A DNA stretch of 64,000 nucleotides from Alphaproteobacteria bacterium (GCA_018823325.1 JAHJIJ010000006.1:124001-188000), one strand, 5' to 3'. Counted from the first letter of the stretch, positions 52,242 through 62,153 are shown. Notes: generated by a model not told the origin, from the letters alone. A program made the numbers and translations.

Positions 52242-53429
52242 ATGTCCCTGACTGAACGCGATCAGGCGGCGCAGGGCCAGCCAAAAGACCAAGCCCTGCG
52301 CGATATGCCTGGTCGTGGCGCCTGGGAGCGAAATCGGCTTGTTGCGTCAATTGCGCTGTTTGCCGGGCTTGGCGTTTTGCTGGCGCTGCCGTTCGTGCTG
52401 CGGGCAGCCGGTGGCTTCCTCCTGCCGCTCACCGTAGCCTTGGTCATCGCGATTTGCCTTGTGCCGTTTCTCGAGTGGCTCGAGCGGCGACGAATACCCT
52501 CAGCACTCGCTGCCCTGATCGCCCTGGTGGCCTTTCTGTTTGCCGTTAACGCCGCGCTCGTCCTGATCGTGGTGCCCGCCGTGGACTGGATCGCACAGCT
52601 CCCCGAGAGGATCGGCCAGATCAAGACCACGCTGGAGCCGGTGATCCGTCTCTATACTGAAGCGCAGGGCTTCATCGATGGATTGCTCCGGCTGGTGACT
52701 GAGACCCGCGGCGCGCCCGTCAGCGAGGGCGAGGTGCCGCGGCCCGGGTCCATTCTGGACATGTTGACCACGGCTGCGCCGAGCGTCGTCATCAATGTGC
52801 TGTTCGGCATGCTGGTGATCTTCTTCTTTCTTTCCGGCTGGACCCGCATGCGCCGCCGGACCATTCAGGGACGCGGGAGCTTTTCCGGTGCGCTGACGAT
52901 TGCGCGCGTGATCCAGAATGTCGTCGATGCAACGTCGCGTTACGTGCTGACGATCGCGTTGATCAATGTCCTGCTCGGCTTCACCGTCGCCATTGCGCTC
53001 AGCCTTATCGGGATGCCGACGCCCTTCATGTGGGGCGGTTTTGTCGCACTGCTGAATTTCATTCCCTATTTTGGTCCCATCGTCGCGGCGATCCTGCTGG
53101 CGATGGGCGGGCTGATGACCTTCTCCACGGTAGGCTGGGCCTTGATGCCCGCCATCATCATGACCTGCCTGCATCTGATCGAGGCGAACATCGTCACGCC
53201 GCTGGTGCTGGGAGAACGCCTGAAGCTCAGCCCGCTGATGATTTTGGTGTCGCTCAGCTTCTGGACGTGGGTGTGGGGGACGGCGGGCGCGCTGCTGGCG
53301 GTGCCGCTGCTCATCATCATCCAGACCGTGCTGGCGGCCGCCGGCAAGCCGGATATTGCCGGTTTCCTGTTCGAGCACGGGACACTGACCGGGGCATCGC
53401 ACGACCCACCCGAGGAATATCGCAAATGA
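52242..53429 (+). CDS. AI-2E/PerM-family membrane transporter
   Basis: The 395-aa protein has about eight transmembrane helices. The first pair is ASIALFAGLGVLLALPFVL and FLLPLTVALVIAICLVPFLEWL. The C-terminal half has the family block NFIPYFGPIVAAILLAMGGLMTFSTVGWAL and LGERLKLSPLMILVSLSFW. Family members have been linked to autoinducer-2 export and to Na+/H+ antiport, so the substrate is open. AAGGATCGGCG precedes the ATG. Confidence 0.9.
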   Translation: MSLTERDQAAQGQPKDQALRDMPGRGAWERNRLVASIALFAGLGVLLALPFVLRAAGGFLLPLTVALVIAICLVPFLEWLERRRIPSALAALIALVAFLFAVNAALVLIVVPAVDWIAQLPERIGQIKTTLEPVIRLYTEAQGFIDGLLRLVTETRGAPVSEGEVPRPGSILDMLTTAAPSVVINVLFGMLVIFFFLSGWTRMRRRTIQGRGSFSGALTIARVIQNVVDATSRYVLTIALINVLLGFTVAIALSLIGMPTPFMWGGFVALLNFIPYFGPIVAAILLAMGGLMTFSTVGWALMPAIIMTCLHLIEANIVTPLVLGERLKLSPLMILVSLSFWTWVWGTAGALLAVPLLIIIQTVLAAAGKPDIAGFLFEHGTLTGASHDPPEEYRK

Positions 53430-53490
53430 TCGTGCGAAGCGTGTTGACAGGGCCAGCGCCCTCTTATACCTGCGCCCTCCTCAACCAAGC

Positions 53491-53567
53491 GCGGGTGTAG
53501 CTCAGTTGGTTAGAGTGCCGGCCTGTCACGCCGGAGGTCGCGGGTTCGAGCCCCGTCACTCGCGCCA
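53491..53567 (+). tRNA. tRNA-Asp (anticodon GTC)
   Basis: The acceptor stem GCGGGTG/CACTCGC, anticodon stem CCGGC/GCCGG with loop CTGTCAC (anticodon GTC), T arm GCGGGTTCGAGCCCCGT and encoded GCCA end are all present. Confidence 0.97.
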
Positions 53568-54290
53568 TTTTCCTTAAAAAGATAATGGCATCGCGCTGGT
53601 TGCCTCTTCCTGATGGGAGGGGAGCAGAGGTCTGGCAAAGCCGACCCTCTTCATGTTTCCGCGAACGCTGGTCAAGCTCTGTACGGTCCGGTCCGGCCAG
53701 ACCGTCGCTTGAGGCCGTCTTGCTCGAAAAACGGCCGCAGTCACGCGAATCGGTCGCATCCTTCACATGCCCCGAAGTGGCTCCAGATCGGCGCCCTCCT
53801 GATCCAGAGCGCGTCGAGCAGGGCTGTTCTTGATGCGGGACGGCTATGCAGCGCTCACCTTGGCTGGAAGAACGAGAGTTGCAAGTTGCTGAATTTAAGC
53901 GATTTTCAGTCGGAACTTCTCGATCGTCTCGCATATAACGCATGGTGAATGAGCAAAAGTCTTCACGCTGGGCAAGTGAAGCTTTTGATTTTCATGGATT
54001 TTTGACGGTTTCAAAGAACGGGGCGGCATCGCGCCACGTGCATTTTTTTATCCGAACCGCATTGAATAGGACAGCGGCGGGCAGATGACGTCAAACGTGT
54101 GGAATGCGGTCGGTCACTGACCTTTCCGTTCGGGCTGAGCTTCTCGAAGCCCTGTCCTCCTTGTTCACACTGCGAGCGAGACGAAGGACGGCCCTTCGAC
54201 AAGCTCAGGGCGAACGGGGGGGTGGGGTAATGGCGGTTTGTTGAGGGGGGTGTTGTTCAGTGCCCCCAGATAGCCAGCCCATGCTCGCGC
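53568..54290. other. Long intergenic region
   Basis: No convincing gene was found in these 723 bases. A palindromic repeat occupies 54126-54219 and is listed separately. Open frames here run antisense through tRNA-Asp or lack a plausible ribosome site and protein-like composition. The segment near 53930-54060 is AT-rich compared with its surroundings. Confidence 0.45.
54126..54219. repeat. REP-like palindromic repeat, copy 2
   Basis: Arms CCGTTCGGGCTGAGCTTC... and ...AAGCTCAGGGCGAACGG face each other around a variable centre. The arms match copy 1 at 16850-16940 almost base for base, while the centres differ. Both copies are extragenic. Confidence 0.8.
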
Positions 54291-54512
54291 TCAGACGCGC
54301 CAGCGGCCTGTTTCCATCCAGACCAGGATGGGGCGTGTCGGGAAGATCCAGATGATCCCCACCACCACGTAGAATACCAGCTGGATCACGCCCGGCCATT
54401 TTGCGATCTGTTCGGAAAAGGTGCCTATGATCGCTGCCCAGACGGCGATGATGCCCAGAATGGCGAACATGCCCGCCGGCTTGCGCCAGCTTGGTTGCGG
54501 GGCCTCGTTCAT
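54291..54512 (-). CDS. DUF2842 small membrane protein
   Basis: The 73-aa protein has two transmembrane helices (FAILGIIAVWAAIIGTF and VIQLVFYVVVGIIWIFP) and ends in ILVWMETGRWRV, a pattern typical of alphaproteobacterial DUF2842 proteins. Its ATG overlaps the cyclo-ligase stop as ATGA, so the two are cotranslated. Function unknown. Confidence 0.85.
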   Translation of the reverse strand: MNEAPQPSWRKPAGMFAILGIIAVWAAIIGTFSEQIAKWPGVIQLVFYVVVGIIWIFPTRPILVWMETGRWRV

Positions 54513-55087
54513 GCCGAGGGGGCCTCGATGATGCTTTGTTCGGTAATCACCATGTGCAGCGGCACGTCCCACGGCTCGGTGGGGAGGGCGTCGACCATCT
54601 GGCAGCTCCATGCCATGCCGATTCGCCGGGCGTTGGGCAGCTTGGCGAAGGCGCGATCATAATAGCCGGCGCCATGGCCGATGCGGTTCAGCGTGCGGTC
54701 GAAGCCCACCATGGGCGTGAGCACGATGTCCGGCGTTACGGTGGCGGCTTGAGGTGCGGGCTGGGGGATGCGCAGTTGGCCGGGCACGAGGATATCGTCC
54801 GGCGACCAGTCGGCGAACTCCATGTCCTCGGCCACGGTCTTGCCGAGCCGGGGCAGGCAGAGCGGAAAGCCGCGCTCGTGCAGAAAATCGATCATCGCCT
54901 CGGTCGGCGCTTCCGATCCCATGGCCCGATAGATCGCGATGCGCGAGCCGGGCGGGATCAGGGCGAGAACCGGCGAGGGGAGCACGCGGAAGGCCAGGGC
55001 GCGCACCGAGGGCGGCAGGCCGGCAACAAAGGCGGAACGCCGCGCGAGCAGGGCTGAGCGCATCTGGGCACGTTCATTGTTGGTCAT
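54509..55087 (-). CDS. 5-formyltetrahydrofolate cyclo-ligase
   Basis: This 192-aa enzyme converts 5-formyl-THF to 5,10-methenyl-THF using ATP. It has the N-terminal RSALLARRSAF, the substrate-binding stretch YRAMGSEAPT, and the C-terminal signature MVGFDRTLNRIGHGAGYYDR. The position next to a 6S-RNA-like segment and zapA is the standard ygfA-ssrS-zapA arrangement. Confidence 0.93.
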   Translation of the reverse strand: MTNNERAQMRSALLARRSAFVAGLPPSVRALAFRVLPSPVLALIPPGSRIAIYRAMGSEAPTEAMIDFLHERGFPLCLPRLGKTVAEDMEFADWSPDDILVPGQLRIPQPAPQAATVTPDIVLTPMVGFDRTLNRIGHGAGYYDRAFAKLPNARRIGMAWSCQMVDALPTEPWDVPLHMVITEQSIIEAPSA

Positions 55088-55099
55088 TGCCTGAATCCT

Positions 55100-55270
55100 G
55101 TGTCCGAGATGCCGGCGGGTGACGGGACCGCCGTGGCCGTTTGCCGGAAAATCCTCTGACGCCTCAACGTCAGGTGGGGACCATGTAGTTCGGACCAGGG
55201 TCCGGCCAGGGACAGCCCCCTAGGATGTATTATCGCCTCAGGGATGTTCGCTAATGCTCGCACCGGGCAG
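55100..55270 (-). ncRNA. ssrS: Probable 6S RNA
   Basis: The gap between zapA and the cyclo-ligase gene is the conserved place of ssrS in alphaproteobacteria. On the minus strand the sequence can pair end to end in part (CCCTGAGGCG... against ...CGGCAAACGGCC) around GGGGGCTGTCCCTGGCCGGACCCTGG and a large central region. The ends are estimates. The call rests mainly on position. Confidence 0.55.
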
Positions 55271-55287
55271 TACCCGTCCCGCCCTAC

Positions 55288-55629
55288 TTAGGCGTTGGGA
55301 AGCTGGGCCGCAAGGCTATCGCCCAAGGCTTCGATGCGTTCTGCCAGTTCGCCGAGCGCATCCAGCATCGCGGGGTCATCCTGCGGTTCTGCGGGCTGCG
55401 CCGCGGCGGCGGCAGGCGCGGGCGCCGGCGCCTTTTCCGACAGGGAATCGGCCAGAAGCAAGCCGGCGAACAAAAGCTGCCGCACTTCGGTGAGGCCTGG
55501 ACTGCCGTTGCTGACCTGTTGAACGCGCTCGGACATCATGCCGGCAAGCTCGTGCAGCCGGGCTTCCTCGCCATCCCGGCAGTGCACCGCATATTGCCGT
55601 CCGCCGACCATGATTCGCACTTCCGCCAT
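55288..55629 (-). CDS. zapA: Cell division protein ZapA
   Basis: The 113-aa FtsZ-ring stabiliser has the N-terminal beta-strand region VRIMVGGRQYAVHCRDGEEARLHELAGMM, then a C-terminal coiled coil (DALGELAERIEALGDSLAAQL) separated by an Ala/Pro-rich insert (APAPAPAAAAAQPAEPQ). It lies 3 nt after an 82-aa protein gene with which it is probably coexpressed. Confidence 0.9.
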   Translation of the reverse strand: MAEVRIMVGGRQYAVHCRDGEEARLHELAGMMSERVQQVSNGSPGLTEVRQLLFAGLLLADSLSEKAPAPAPAAAAAQPAEPQDDPAMLDALGELAERIEALGDSLAAQLPNA

Positions 55630-55632
55630 GGT

Positions 55633-55881
55633 TCAGGCTTCGCTCCTGGCCTTTTGAAGATCGCCGATCAGCGCATCGAGCGACTTGAGTGCCGCAATCG
55701 CCTTGTCGCGCGAGAAGGGGTCGATATCGACGGCAGGGCCATCTTCCTCGACGCTGCTGGCGGCAAGTTGCGCTTCGATCTGCTGCGCACGTTCTTCCGT
55801 GAGTTGTCGAGCCAGTGTCTCGGCGCGCGTCACGGCCCGGTCGAGCCGTTCGATCGCCTGCATCATCGCCTTGCTTGCCAT
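55633..55881 (-). CDS. Hypothetical 82-aa coiled-coil protein upstream of zapA
   Basis: The product starts MASKAMMQAIERLDRAVTRAETLARQLTEE and should form a helical hairpin or coiled coil, with an acidic break near EEDGPAVDIDPF. ATG 55881 follows AAGGG. The 3-nt gap to zapA suggests an operon and a cell-division-related role. I do not recognise a named family. Confidence 0.75.
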   Translation of the reverse strand: MASKAMMQAIERLDRAVTRAETLARQLTEERAQQIEAQLAASSVEEDGPAVDIDPFSRDKAIAALKSLDALIGDLQKARSEA

Positions 55882-56149
55882 GGGCGAACCCTTATCACGC
55901 TCCCGAGCGAATGCAAAAGCTCGTTGCGGTGAGGCAAAACGTCGCACACTCGGCAAGAATAACCGTGACAAGAGCGGCGTGGGGCGCCCCGCAGGTTGAC
56001 GCTCGGGCCGCCAGACGACATGGAGACCGCGCGGCGACTCATGGCCTGTTCTCTCGGGGCCGGCGCGGCCGTTCATCGACCTCGTCCGGTCCTTGATCGC
56101 TCTGGAGCAACACGCCTGCGGGCCAGATAAGAAGAAGGGGCGCTCGCCC

Positions 56150-58117
56150 ATGTCAGTCACCGAAAAGCGGCTCGCCGATGCCATCCGTGTCCTCGCCATG
56201 GATGGTGTGCAAGCAGCCAATAGCGGCCACCCCGGGATGCCGATGGGCATGGCCGATGTCGCGACGGTGCTGTTCAAGGATTATCTGAAGTTCGATCCTG
56301 CGGCGCCGGGCTGGCATGACCGGGATCGCTTCGTGCTTTCGGCCGGTCATGGCTCGATGCTGATCTACGCGCTGCTGCACCTCTCCGGCTACGCAAAGCC
56401 GACGATGGAAGACATCCGCAATTTCCGCCAGATGGGCAGTCCGTGCGCCGGACATCCCGAGAATTTCGAGCTTGCTGGTGTTGAGGCTACAACCGGTCCG
56501 CTGGGGCAGGGGCTCGCCATGGCTGTGGGCATGGCGATGGCCGAGCGGCATTTGAATGCCACGTTCAGCGACGCGCTGGTCGATCACCGCACCTGGGTGA
56601 TTGCGGGCGACGGCTGCCTGATGGAAGGCATCAATCACGAGGCGATCGGTCTTGCCGGGCATCTTGGCCTCGGTCGCCTGAATGTACTGTGGGACGACAA
56701 CAAGATCACCATCGACGGTGCGGTGAGCCTTTCGTCCAGCGAGGATGTGCTGGCGCGCTATGCCGCGACCGGCTGGCATGTCACGGCCTGCGACGGTCAT
56801 GACTTCGGCGACATTCGCCGCGCGATGGATGAAGCGATGGCCGATCCGCGCCCTTCGCTCATTGCTTGCCGCACCCGCATCGGGCAGGGCGCGCCCAACA
56901 AGGCCGGTTCGCACAAGGTTCACGGTTCGCCACTGGGCGAGGAAGAGATTGCGGCCACGCGCACGGCGCTTGAGTGGGATCTGCCGCCCTTCGAACTGCC
57001 CGAGGATGTGAAGGCTGCCTGGCTGGAAACCGGCACGCGCGGCCGCAAGGCTCATGCCGAGTGGCAGGATCGACTTGCAAGCCATTCCGACAAGGATGAA
57101 TTCGAGCGCCGCATGGCCGGGAAGCTGCCCGCCAACTTCTCGATCCAGCCGTATCTCGAGAGCCTGGTCGCCGAGCCGAAGAAGGTTGCGACCCGCAAGG
57201 CCAGCGAAATGGCGCTGGATGCCATCAACGTCCAGCTGCCCGAGATGTTCGGCGGATCGGCGGACCTCACCGGCTCGAACCTCACCCAGTCCAAGGACCA
57301 GTCGGTTGCCTTCAACCGTGAGGATTATGCCGGGCGCTACGTCTATTACGGCATTCGCGAGTTCGGCATGGCCGCCGCGATGAACGGCATCGCGCTGCAT
57401 GGCGGCATCATTCCCTATGGCGGCACATTCCTCGTCTTCTCCGATTATGCCCGCAATGCCATCCGCATGTCCGCGCTGCAGCGCGTCCGCGTCGTCTATG
57501 TGATGACGCATGACAGCATTGGTCTAGGCGAGGATGGCCCGACCCACCAGCCGATCGAGCATGTCATGTCGCTGCGGATGATCCCCAATCTGGAGGTCTT
57601 CCGTCCGGCCGACGTGGTGGAGACCGCCGAGTGCTGGGAGCTGGCGCTGCAGCAGGAAGGCACACCTTCGCTGCTGGCGCTCAGCCGCCAGAACCTGCCG
57701 CAACTGCGCGACAACGTCTCCGAGAACCTCTGCGCCAAGGGGGCTTATACGCTCGTGGCCAGCGCGACCGCGCCCAGGGTGGTGCTGATCGCCACCGGAT
57801 CGGAAGTGGAGATTGCCGTCAACGCCGCCAAGCTGCTGGAAGAGCAGGGCGTCGCCACCAATGTCGTCTCCATGCCCAGCATGTCGCGTTTCCTCGCGCA
57901 GGGCGAGGCCTATCGGGCGTCGGTGCTGCCGCAGGGCGCGCTGCGCGTTTCGATCGAGGCCGGCACGACCTTCGGCTGGGCGACGATCACGGGAACCGAT
58001 GGCGTCAATATCGGTATCGACAGCTTCGGCCTCTCCGCGCCGGCGCAGGAAATTTACGATCATTTCGGGCTGAATGCCCAGAGTGTCGCGGCACGGGTTT
58101 CCGCCGCGCTGGTTTGA
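56150..58117 (+). CDS. tkt: Transketolase
   Basis: The 655-aa thiamine-diphosphate enzyme transfers two-carbon units in the pentose phosphate pathway. It shows ANSGHPGMPMGMAD near the N-terminus, the ThDP motif GDGCLMEGINHEAIGLAGHLGLGRLNVLWDDN, and the central pyrimidine domain FGGSADLTGSN ... DSIGLGEDGPTHQPIEH. ATG 56150 with AGAAGAAGGGG is chosen over an upstream in-frame ATG. It heads the tkt-gap-pgk-fba group. Confidence 0.96.
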   Translation: MSVTEKRLADAIRVLAMDGVQAANSGHPGMPMGMADVATVLFKDYLKFDPAAPGWHDRDRFVLSAGHGSMLIYALLHLSGYAKPTMEDIRNFRQMGSPCAGHPENFELAGVEATTGPLGQGLAMAVGMAMAERHLNATFSDALVDHRTWVIAGDGCLMEGINHEAIGLAGHLGLGRLNVLWDDNKITIDGAVSLSSSEDVLARYAATGWHVTACDGHDFGDIRRAMDEAMADPRPSLIACRTRIGQGAPNKAGSHKVHGSPLGEEEIAATRTALEWDLPPFELPEDVKAAWLETGTRGRKAHAEWQDRLASHSDKDEFERRMAGKLPANFSIQPYLESLVAEPKKVATRKASEMALDAINVQLPEMFGGSADLTGSNLTQSKDQSVAFNREDYAGRYVYYGIREFGMAAAMNGIALHGGIIPYGGTFLVFSDYARNAIRMSALQRVRVVYVMTHDSIGLGEDGPTHQPIEHVMSLRMIPNLEVFRPADVVETAECWELALQQEGTPSLLALSRQNLPQLRDNVSENLCAKGAYTLVASATAPRVVLIATGSEVEIAVNAAKLLEEQGVATNVVSMPSMSRFLAQGEAYRASVLPQGALRVSIEAGTTFGWATITGTDGVNIGIDSFGLSAPAQEIYDHFGLNAQSVAARVSAALV

Positions 58118-58140
58118 CTTTGAGCTAAGGAGTGCAGGAC

Positions 58141-59151
58141 ATGGCGATCAAGGTAGCAATCAACGGGTTCGGACGGATCGGGCGCCTCGTCGCGCGCGCG
58201 CTGCTGGAGCGTACCGATCATGATTTCGAGCTGGTCGCGATCAACGACCTGGGCGATGCCAAGTCGAACGCCCTGCTGTTCAAGCGGGACAGCGTGCATG
58301 GCAATTGGAAGGGCGACGTCTCGGTCGATGGCGACAGCCTCGTCGTGGACGGCAAGCGCATCAAGGTGACGGCGGAGCGCGACCCCGCCAATCTGCCGCA
58401 CGCCGAGCTGGGCGTGGTGATCGCGCTGGAATGCACCGGCATCTTCGCGGACAAGGCCAAGGCCAGCGCGCACCTGACCGCCGGCGCCAAGCGCGTCGTC
58501 ATTTCCGCGCCAGCAACGGGCGTCGACAAGACCATCGTGTTCGGCGTCAATCATGATGCGCTGACGGCGGACGATATCGTCATTTCCAACGCCAGCTGCA
58601 CGACCAACTGCCTCGCGCCGCTCGCCAAGGTGCTGCACGAGGCCGTGGGCATCGAGAGCGGCTTCATGACGACGATCCACAGCTACACCAACGACCAGAA
58701 CACGCTGGATCAGCTCCACAAGGACATGCGCCGCGCCCGTGCCGCTGCGCTCTCCATGATCCCGACGACGACCGGCGCTGCCCGCGCTGTCGGCGAGGTT
58801 CTGCCCGAGCTCAAAGGCAAGCTGGACGGCTCCTCGGTGCGCGTGCCGACGCCGAACGTCTCCGTCGTCGACCTCAAGTTCATCGCCAAGCGTGACACGA
58901 CCAAGGACGAGATCAACGGCCTGCTCAAGACGGCGTCCGAGAATGGTCCGCTCAAGGGCGTGCTGGGTTATTCGGATGAGCCGCTGGTCTCCATCGACTA
59001 TAATGGCGATCCGCGCAGCTCCACGGTCGACAGCCTCGAAACGGCCGTGATCGACGGCAAGCTGGTGCGCGTGCTGAGCTGGTACGACAATGAGTGGGGT
59101 TTCTCGAACCGCATGATCGACACGAGCAAGGTTGTCGCCGGCCTGATCTGA
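58141..59151 (+). CDS. gap: Glyceraldehyde-3-phosphate dehydrogenase, type I
   Basis: The 336-aa glycolytic enzyme has the Rossmann start [10 protein letters not shown] and the catalytic Cys153 in [16 protein letters not shown] 58141 is preceded by CTAAGGAGTGCAGG. It lies 23 nt after tkt. Confidence 0.96.
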   Translation: MAIKVAINGFGRIGRLVARALLERTDHDFELVAINDLGDAKSNALLFKRDSVHGNWKGDVSVDGDSLVVDGKRIKVTAERDPANLPHAELGVVIALECTGIFADKAKASAHLTAGAKRVVISAPATGVDKTIVFGVNHDALTADDIVISNASCTTNCLAPLAKVLHEAVGIESGFMTTIHSYTNDQNTLDQLHKDMRRARAAALSMIPTTTGAARAVGEVLPELKGKLDGSSVRVPTPNVSVVDLKFIAKRDTTKDEINGLLKTASENGPLKGVLGYSDEPLVSIDYNGDPRSSTVDSLETAVIDGKLVRVLSWYDNEWGFSNRMIDTSKVVAGLI

Positions 59152-59234
59152 GGATCGCGAGCGAACGCTGGATTTTTTCGGGCCGGGCATGTTTCGACAC
59201 GCTCGGCCCGATTCACGAACGGGAGAGTGAAGAC

Positions 59235-60440
59235 GTGGCCAAACCCTTCAAGACGCTGGACGACATGGGCGATATCGCCGGCAAGGCCGTGCTGGTCCGC
59301 GAGGATCTGAACGTGCCGATGTCGGAAGGGTCGGTGAGTGATGACACCCGCCTGCGGGCTGCGGTGCCGACCTTGCTGGAGCTGGCGGACCGGGGCGCAA
59401 AAGTGCTGATCCTCGCGCATTTCGGGCGTCCGAAGGGGCAGAAGTCGGCCGATCTCTCGCTGAGCCTGGTCACGCGCGGGCTGAGCCAGGTGCTGGGCCG
59501 CGACGTGCAGTTCATTCCCGACTGCCAGGGCGAGGCGGCTGCGGCGGGCATCGCCGTGATGCGCGGCGGCGACATCGCCATAATGGAGAACACCCGCTTC
59601 CACGCCGGGGAAGAGAAGAACGATCCGGCGCTGGCCGATGCCATGGCGGCGCTGGGCGACCTCTATGTGAACGATGCCTTTTCCGCCGCGCATCGCGCCC
59701 ATTGCTCGACCGAGGGGCTGGCGCACCGGCTGCCCGCCTTCGCGGGGCGCTCGATGGAGAAGGAACTGGACGCGCTGGAAGCGGCGCTCGGCCAGCCGGA
59801 GAAGCCGGTCGCGGCCGTGGTGGGCGGCGCCAAAGTCTCGACCAAGCTGGCGGTGCTGGAGAACCTCGTCGCCAAGGTGGACCATCTCATCATCGGTGGC
59901 GGCATGGCCAACACCTTCCTCGCTGCGCGCGGCGTGGATGTGAAGAAATCGCTGTGCGAGCATGATCTGGTCGATACGGCCAATGAGATTTTCGAGAAGG
60001 CCGAGGGGGCCGGGTGCACGCTGCATCTGCCCTATGACGTGGCGGTGGCGACCGAGTTCGCCGCCAATCCGGCCAGCTATCGCGTGTGCAACGTGAACGA
60101 GCTGGCGGACGGCGAAATGATTCTCGACGTGGGACCGGCGGCGGTCGAGGCGCTGGCGGACGTTCTCAAGACCTGCAAGACGCTGGTGTGGAATGGCCCG
60201 CTCGGTGCGTTCGAGTTGGCGCCGTTCGATACCGCCACCGTGGCGCTGGCCCGCACCGCGGCGGCGCTGACGGCGGAAGGGTCGCTGGTCTCGGTCGCGG
60301 GCGGCGGCGATACCGTCGCGGCGCTCAATCACGCCGGTGTTGCGGCTGATTTCTCGTTCGTCTCGACGGCGGGCGGCGCTTTCCTCGAATGGATGGAAGG
60401 CAAGGAACTGCCCGGCGTGGCTGCGCTGTTCCACCGCTGA
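59235..60440 (+). CDS. pgk: Phosphoglycerate kinase
   Basis: The 401-aa enzyme has [14 protein letters not shown] (substrate-binding Asn/Arg region), [29 protein letters not shown], and the nucleotide loop [16 protein letters not shown]. The start is GTG 59235 with GGGAGAG upstream. The 83-nt gap after gap contains a CGGGCCG/CGGCCCG hairpin (59179-59209) with a TTTCGACACGCTCGGCCC core that resembles a worn REP arm. Confidence 0.95.
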   Translation: MAKPFKTLDDMGDIAGKAVLVREDLNVPMSEGSVSDDTRLRAAVPTLLELADRGAKVLILAHFGRPKGQKSADLSLSLVTRGLSQVLGRDVQFIPDCQGEAAAAGIAVMRGGDIAIMENTRFHAGEEKNDPALADAMAALGDLYVNDAFSAAHRAHCSTEGLAHRLPAFAGRSMEKELDALEAALGQPEKPVAAVVGGAKVSTKLAVLENLVAKVDHLIIGGGMANTFLAARGVDVKKSLCEHDLVDTANEIFEKAEGAGCTLHLPYDVAVATEFAANPASYRVCNVNELADGEMILDVGPAAVEALADVLKTCKTLVWNGPLGAFELAPFDTATVALARTAAALTAEGSLVSVAGGGDTVAALNHAGVAADFSFVSTAGGAFLEWMEGKELPGVAALFHR

Positions 60441-60449
60441 ACCAATTTG

Positions 60450-60484
60450 CCGATCGACCGTGCGCGAGACATGGTTGATCGGCT
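60450..60484 (+). other. Hairpin between pgk and fba
   Basis: Arms GCCGATCGACC and GGTTGATCGGC pair over 11 positions (one G-U) with a 13-nt loop. A long U-run is missing, so this is more likely an mRNA-stabilising or attenuating structure than a full terminator. Confidence 0.5.
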
Positions 60485-60567
60485 TGCAATTTCTCCCTGT
60501 TGCACGGAATAGCCGGAAGCTCAGGGGCAACCGCCGATTTTGGCACCAACTTCAAGAACAGGACAGG

Positions 60568-61470
60568 ATGATGCAGGACTCCGACATGACCGAGAAGATT
60601 GCCAAGGGGCAGGGCTTCATTGCCGCGCTCGACCAGAGCGGCGGTTCGACCCCCAAGGCGCTCAAGGGCTATGGCATCGAGGAAAGCGCCTATTCGGGCG
60701 ACGAAGAGATGTTCGCGCTCATTCACCAGATGCGCAGCCGCATCATCACCTCGCCCGCCTTCACCGGAGAGAAGGTGCTGGGCGCCATCCTGTTCGAGAA
60801 GACCATGGATGGCACCGTGGATGGCAAGCCGACTCCTGCCGCGCTCATCGAACGCGGCGTCGTGCCGTTCATCAAGATCGACAAGGGCCTCGAGGATGAG
60901 GCCAATGGCGTGCAGATGATGAAGCCGATGCCGGAGTTGGACGCGCTGCTCAAGCGCGCCAAGGGCCTCGGCGTGTTCGGCACCAAGGAGCGCTCGGTGA
61001 TCAATCTCGCCAATCGCGAGGGGATCGCGGCGATCGTGAAGCAGCAGTTCGAGGTGGGCCAGCAGGTGCTGGCAGCCGGCCTGATGCCGATCATCGAACC
61101 GGAAGTGAACATCAAGAGCGCCGAGCGTGCGCAGGCCGACCAGATCCTGCTCGAGGAAATCCTCAAGGCGCTCGATGCGCTCCCCGAGGGCCAGCAGGTG
61201 ATGCTCAAGCTCTCCATCCCTGCGAAGGCCGGTCTTTTCGGTCCGCTGGTCGATCATCCCAAGGTGCTGCGCGTGGTGGCCCTGTCCGGTGGCTACAAGC
61301 GTCCCGAGGCGTGCGCGGAACTGGCGAAGAATCGCGGCATGATCGCAAGCTTCAGCCGCGCGTTGCTGGAGGATCTGCGCCACCAGATGAGCGACGAGGA
61401 GTTCAACGCGTCGCTCGCCAGCGCGATCGATGAAATCTACGAGGCGTCGACCGACAAGGTCGCGGCCTGA
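60568..61470 (+). CDS. Fructose-bisphosphate aldolase, class I
   Basis: The 300-aa Schiff-base aldolase starts MTEKIAKGQGFIAALDQSGGSTPKAL and contains GVVPFIKIDKGL and MPIIEPEVNI, typical of class I enzymes. Many bacteria use zinc-dependent class II instead. ATG 60568 follows AGGAC. It is separated from pgk by 127 nt. Confidence 0.92.
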   Translation: MMQDSDMTEKIAKGQGFIAALDQSGGSTPKALKGYGIEESAYSGDEEMFALIHQMRSRIITSPAFTGEKVLGAILFEKTMDGTVDGKPTPAALIERGVVPFIKIDKGLEDEANGVQMMKPMPELDALLKRAKGLGVFGTKERSVINLANREGIAAIVKQQFEVGQQVLAAGLMPIIEPEVNIKSAERAQADQILLEEILKALDALPEGQQVMLKLSIPAKAGLFGPLVDHPKVLRVVALSGGYKRPEACAELAKNRGMIASFSRALLEDLRHQMSDEEFNASLASAIDEIYEASTDKVAA

Positions 61471-61583
61471 CCTGAGCGGCAAGGCGGCGCGCATTTGCGC
61501 CACTTGCTCACACTGATCGATGACAGGGCCAGGGCAGCCACCTATGTAGGGTGTGCTGCCCTTTCCCTTTCTGGAGGATGATC

Positions 61584-62153
61584 ATGAACGCCACGTCGAC
61601 CGCCTTGGACGAAATTCCGCTCAAGACCATTCGCGGCGAGGACACGTCGCTTGGCGATTATGCCGGCAAGGTCCTGCTGATCGTGAATGTCGCCTCCAAA
61701 TGCGGGCTTACGCCGCAATATGAAGGGCTGGAGGCCCTGTATCGGCGCTTCAAGGATGATGGTCTTGTCGTGTTGGGCTTTCCTGCCAATGATTTCGCCG
61801 GGCAGGAGCCTGGTTCCAACGAAGAGATCGAGAGCTTCTGCACCACGAACTTTGGCGTTGATTTTCCGATGTTCGAAAAGCTCGTCGCGACGGGGCCGGA
61901 CAAGCATCCGCTCTACGCCGCCCTCACCGAAGCCCAGCCTAAGGCCCGCAACGACGGAGCGTTCCGTGAGCGCCTCAAGGGCTTCAACATGACGCCGAAC
62001 GAGGCCCCGGAACTGCTCTGGAACTTCGAGAAATTTCTCGTCGGGCGGGACGGGACGGTGCTCGCCCGCTTCGCGCCGGACACCAAGCCGGACGATGCCG
62101 ATCTTGTCGCGGCTATCGAGGCCGCCCTTTCAGGATCTGGCGCGACCGGTTGA
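61584..62153 (+). CDS. Glutathione peroxidase (BtuE/Gpx family)
   Basis: The 189-aa thioredoxin-fold peroxidase has peroxidatic Cys40 in NVASKCGLTPQYEGLE, then LGFPANDFAGQEPGSNEEI and WNFEKFLVGRDG. It uses cysteine, not selenocysteine. ATG 61584 is chosen because GGAGG lies 6 nt upstream; an ATG at 61578 is too close to it. Confidence 0.94.
   Translation: MNATSTALDEIPLKTIRGEDTSLGDYAGKVLLIVNVASKCGLTPQYEGLEALYRRFKDDGLVVLGFPANDFAGQEPGSNEEIESFCTTNFGVDFPMFEKLVATGPDKHPLYAALTEAQPKARNDGAFRERLKGFNMTPNEAPELLWNFEKFLVGRDGTVLARFAPDTKPDDADLVAAIEAALSGSGATG

Noticed and set aside
53464..53943. 159-codon minus-strand frame ending over tRNA-Asp
   Set aside because: Its end, RVTGLEPATSGVTGRHSNQLSY, is the well-known false translation of antisense tRNA-Asp sequence.
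59179..59209. Intrinsic terminator between gap and pgk
   Set aside because: The T-run lies before the hairpin on the plus strand and becomes A-rich after it on the minus strand, so neither direction fits.
58998..60530. 510-codon minus-strand frame
   Set aside because: It is the antisense of pgk and the end of gap; composition is Arg/His/Gln-rich without family motifs.
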